DNA from: Microbacterium testaceum
GTDB lineage: Bacteria > Actinomycetota > Actinomycetes > Actinomycetales > Microbacteriaceae
DNA: 64,000 nt
Direction: 5' to 3'
NCBI RefSeq assembly: GCF_020781835.1
Contig: NZ_JAJGNJ010000008.1
Span: 62,001 to 126,000, forward strand
Shown: positions 63,901-64,000 of the stretch, piece after piece
Position numbering within the stretch: position 1 is the first letter of the stretch
Layout: every line of letters begins with the position of its first letter
Translations under genes and position numbers: made by a program
The notes under the pieces: generated by a model
Told to the model about the DNA's origin: nothing
What the model saw: the letters and a program-made list of their open reading frames with translations, nothing else
Databases searched by the model: none

Positions 63901-64000
63901 CGAAGTGCCACTGGCCAAGCACGCGTCCACGTCGATCCACGACCTGCTCGCCTCCGACGACGTGCAGGACGGCGACCAGGTGACGGTGGCAGGGCTCCTC
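60947..64000 (+). CDS. dnaE: DNA polymerase III alpha subunit, N-terminal 1018 residues
   Basis: This is the replicative polymerase DnaE1, truncated by the right edge. The N-terminal PHP domain starts with [16 protein letters not shown]. The palm catalytic aspartates are in PDFDVDF (Asp414 and Asp416). The fingers and thumb contain [27 protein letters not shown] and [11 protein letters not shown]. The PHP motif residues are largely intact, so it may still proofread, as in mycobacterial DnaE1. GTG 60947 is supported by the TACACT box at 60935. The reading frame stays open to base 64000. Confidence 0.97.
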   Translation, partial: MAADSFVHLHVHSEYSMLDGAARIGPMVQEAVKLGMPAIAVTDHGNTFAAFEFYKTAKDAGIKPIIGIEAYVTPGTHRSDKSRVRWGTPEQSDDDVSGAGAYTHMTLLSQTTEGMHNLFRLSSKASMEGYYFKPRMDRELLEKYGKGLIATTGCPSGEVQTRLRLGQYDAAKAAAAEFQDIFGKENYFAEIMDHGLSIERRVMTDLLRIAKELDIPLVATNDLHYTHQHDATSHAALLCVQSGSTLDDPKRFKFDGDGYYVKSAAEMRQVFRDHPEACDNTLLIAERCEVEFNTSANYMPRFPVPPGETEDSWLVKEVENGLRDRYPDGIPDAVRKQAEYETGVILQMGFPGYFLVVADFINWAKDHGIRVGPGRGSGAGSMVAYAMKITDLDPLQHGLIFERFLNPDRVSMPDFDVDFDDRRRGEVIQYVTEKYGDERVAQIVTYGTIKAKQALKDAGRVLGFPFSMGEKLTKAMPPAVMGKDMPLDGMFNPEHPRYKEASEFRTLIETDPEAKTVFDTALGLENLKRQWGVHAAGVIMSSEPLIDIIPIMRREQDGQIVTQFDYPACESLGLIKMDFLGLRNLTIINDALDNIEANRGHPLVLEDLALDDAASYELLSRGDTLGVFQLDGGPMRSLLRLMRPDNFEDISAVLALYRPGPMGVNSHINYALRKNKQQEIEPIHPELEEPLADILDTTYGLIVYQEQVMAVAQRVAGYTLGQADLLRRAMGKKKKSELDKQKEIFFGGMTERGFSDEAQQTLWKVLESFADYAFNKAHTAAYGLVSYWTAYLKAHYPAEYMAALLTSVGDSKDKMAVYLNECRRMGIRVLPPDVNESIRFFAAVGEDIRFGLGAVRNVGTNVVDGIVAARQDAKYTSFHDFLSKVPLHVANKRTVESLIKAGAFDSLGSTRRALVEIHEDACEGAVLDKRREANGEVGFDFDSLWDEPQQVAKVPERPEWTKKDKLAFEREMLGLYVSDHPLAGLEVPLAKHASTSIHDLLASDDVQDGDQVTVAGLL

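Noticed and set aside
61235..63940. A 901-codon minus-strand frame opposite dnaE
   Set aside because: dnaE on the plus strand has every catalytic motif; the opposite frame has no domain.

Overview
The window is about 70% GC and reads as chromosome of a high-GC actinobacterium. Family Microbacteriaceae, probably Microbacterium or a close relative, fits best. The support is a dcw cell-wall cluster with sepF, yggT and divIVA downstream, a garA/ftsR pair, a pknL/Rv2175c/polyprenyl synthetase/aroG neighbourhood, class II DAHP synthase, many GTG starts and short -10-like boxes directly before start codons. Genus is inference. No rRNA, tRNA, CRISPR array, insertion sequence or prophage was seen.

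Layout. 1-197: the first codons of a DUF3375 (JetA-like, Wadjet component) gene running off the left edge. 518-10927: two amine/amino-acid catabolic blocks. The first is an Lrp regulator, a class III aminotransferase and an APC permease. The second is mmsA, a class III aminotransferase and an aminobutyraldehyde-type dehydrogenase, divergent from a PucR regulator. A HEAT-repeat gene lies between them. 10980-20442: accessory and housekeeping genes (secreted GH5 with CBM2-like domain, GT39-like mannosyltransferase, alpha/beta hydrolase, Mug glycosylase, DUF1905, A24 peptidase, YihY, NAD(P)H-hydrate epimerase, amidotransferase, CYTH protein). 20530-31822: lpd, CopC-like protein, garA-ftsR-merR, then pyruvate carboxylase flanked by two ParA/MinD-type ATPases, and def. 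31922-42027: fadD, a glk-plsC-aroG run, pknL, a LysM transglycosylase, an Rv2175c-like DNA-binding protein, polyprenyl synthetase and DUF3040. 42248-60404: the division and wall cluster mraZ-rsmH-ftsL-ftsI-murF-mraY-murD-ftsW-murG-murC-ftsQ-ftsZ-yggS-sepF-yggT-divIVA-lspA-rluD, without murE. The window ends with a Nudix gene and the start of dnaE.

Genes work together in three main ways. The left side supports uptake and oxidation of amines or amino acids to acyl-CoA. The middle links 2-oxoglutarate control (GarA), anaplerosis (Pyc) and kinase signalling (PknL). The right side builds lipid II and the divisome.

Three sequence-level observations stand out. First, the heptamer GGATGCC/GGCATCC is far more frequent than composition predicts and forms the stems of two terminators. 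Second, at least 15 transcription-unit-leading genes carry a TANNNT-like hexamer exactly 6-7 nt before the start codon, implying widespread leaderless mRNAs. Third, the upstream regions of mraZ, ftsZ and the LysM gene carry clear operator-like repeats.
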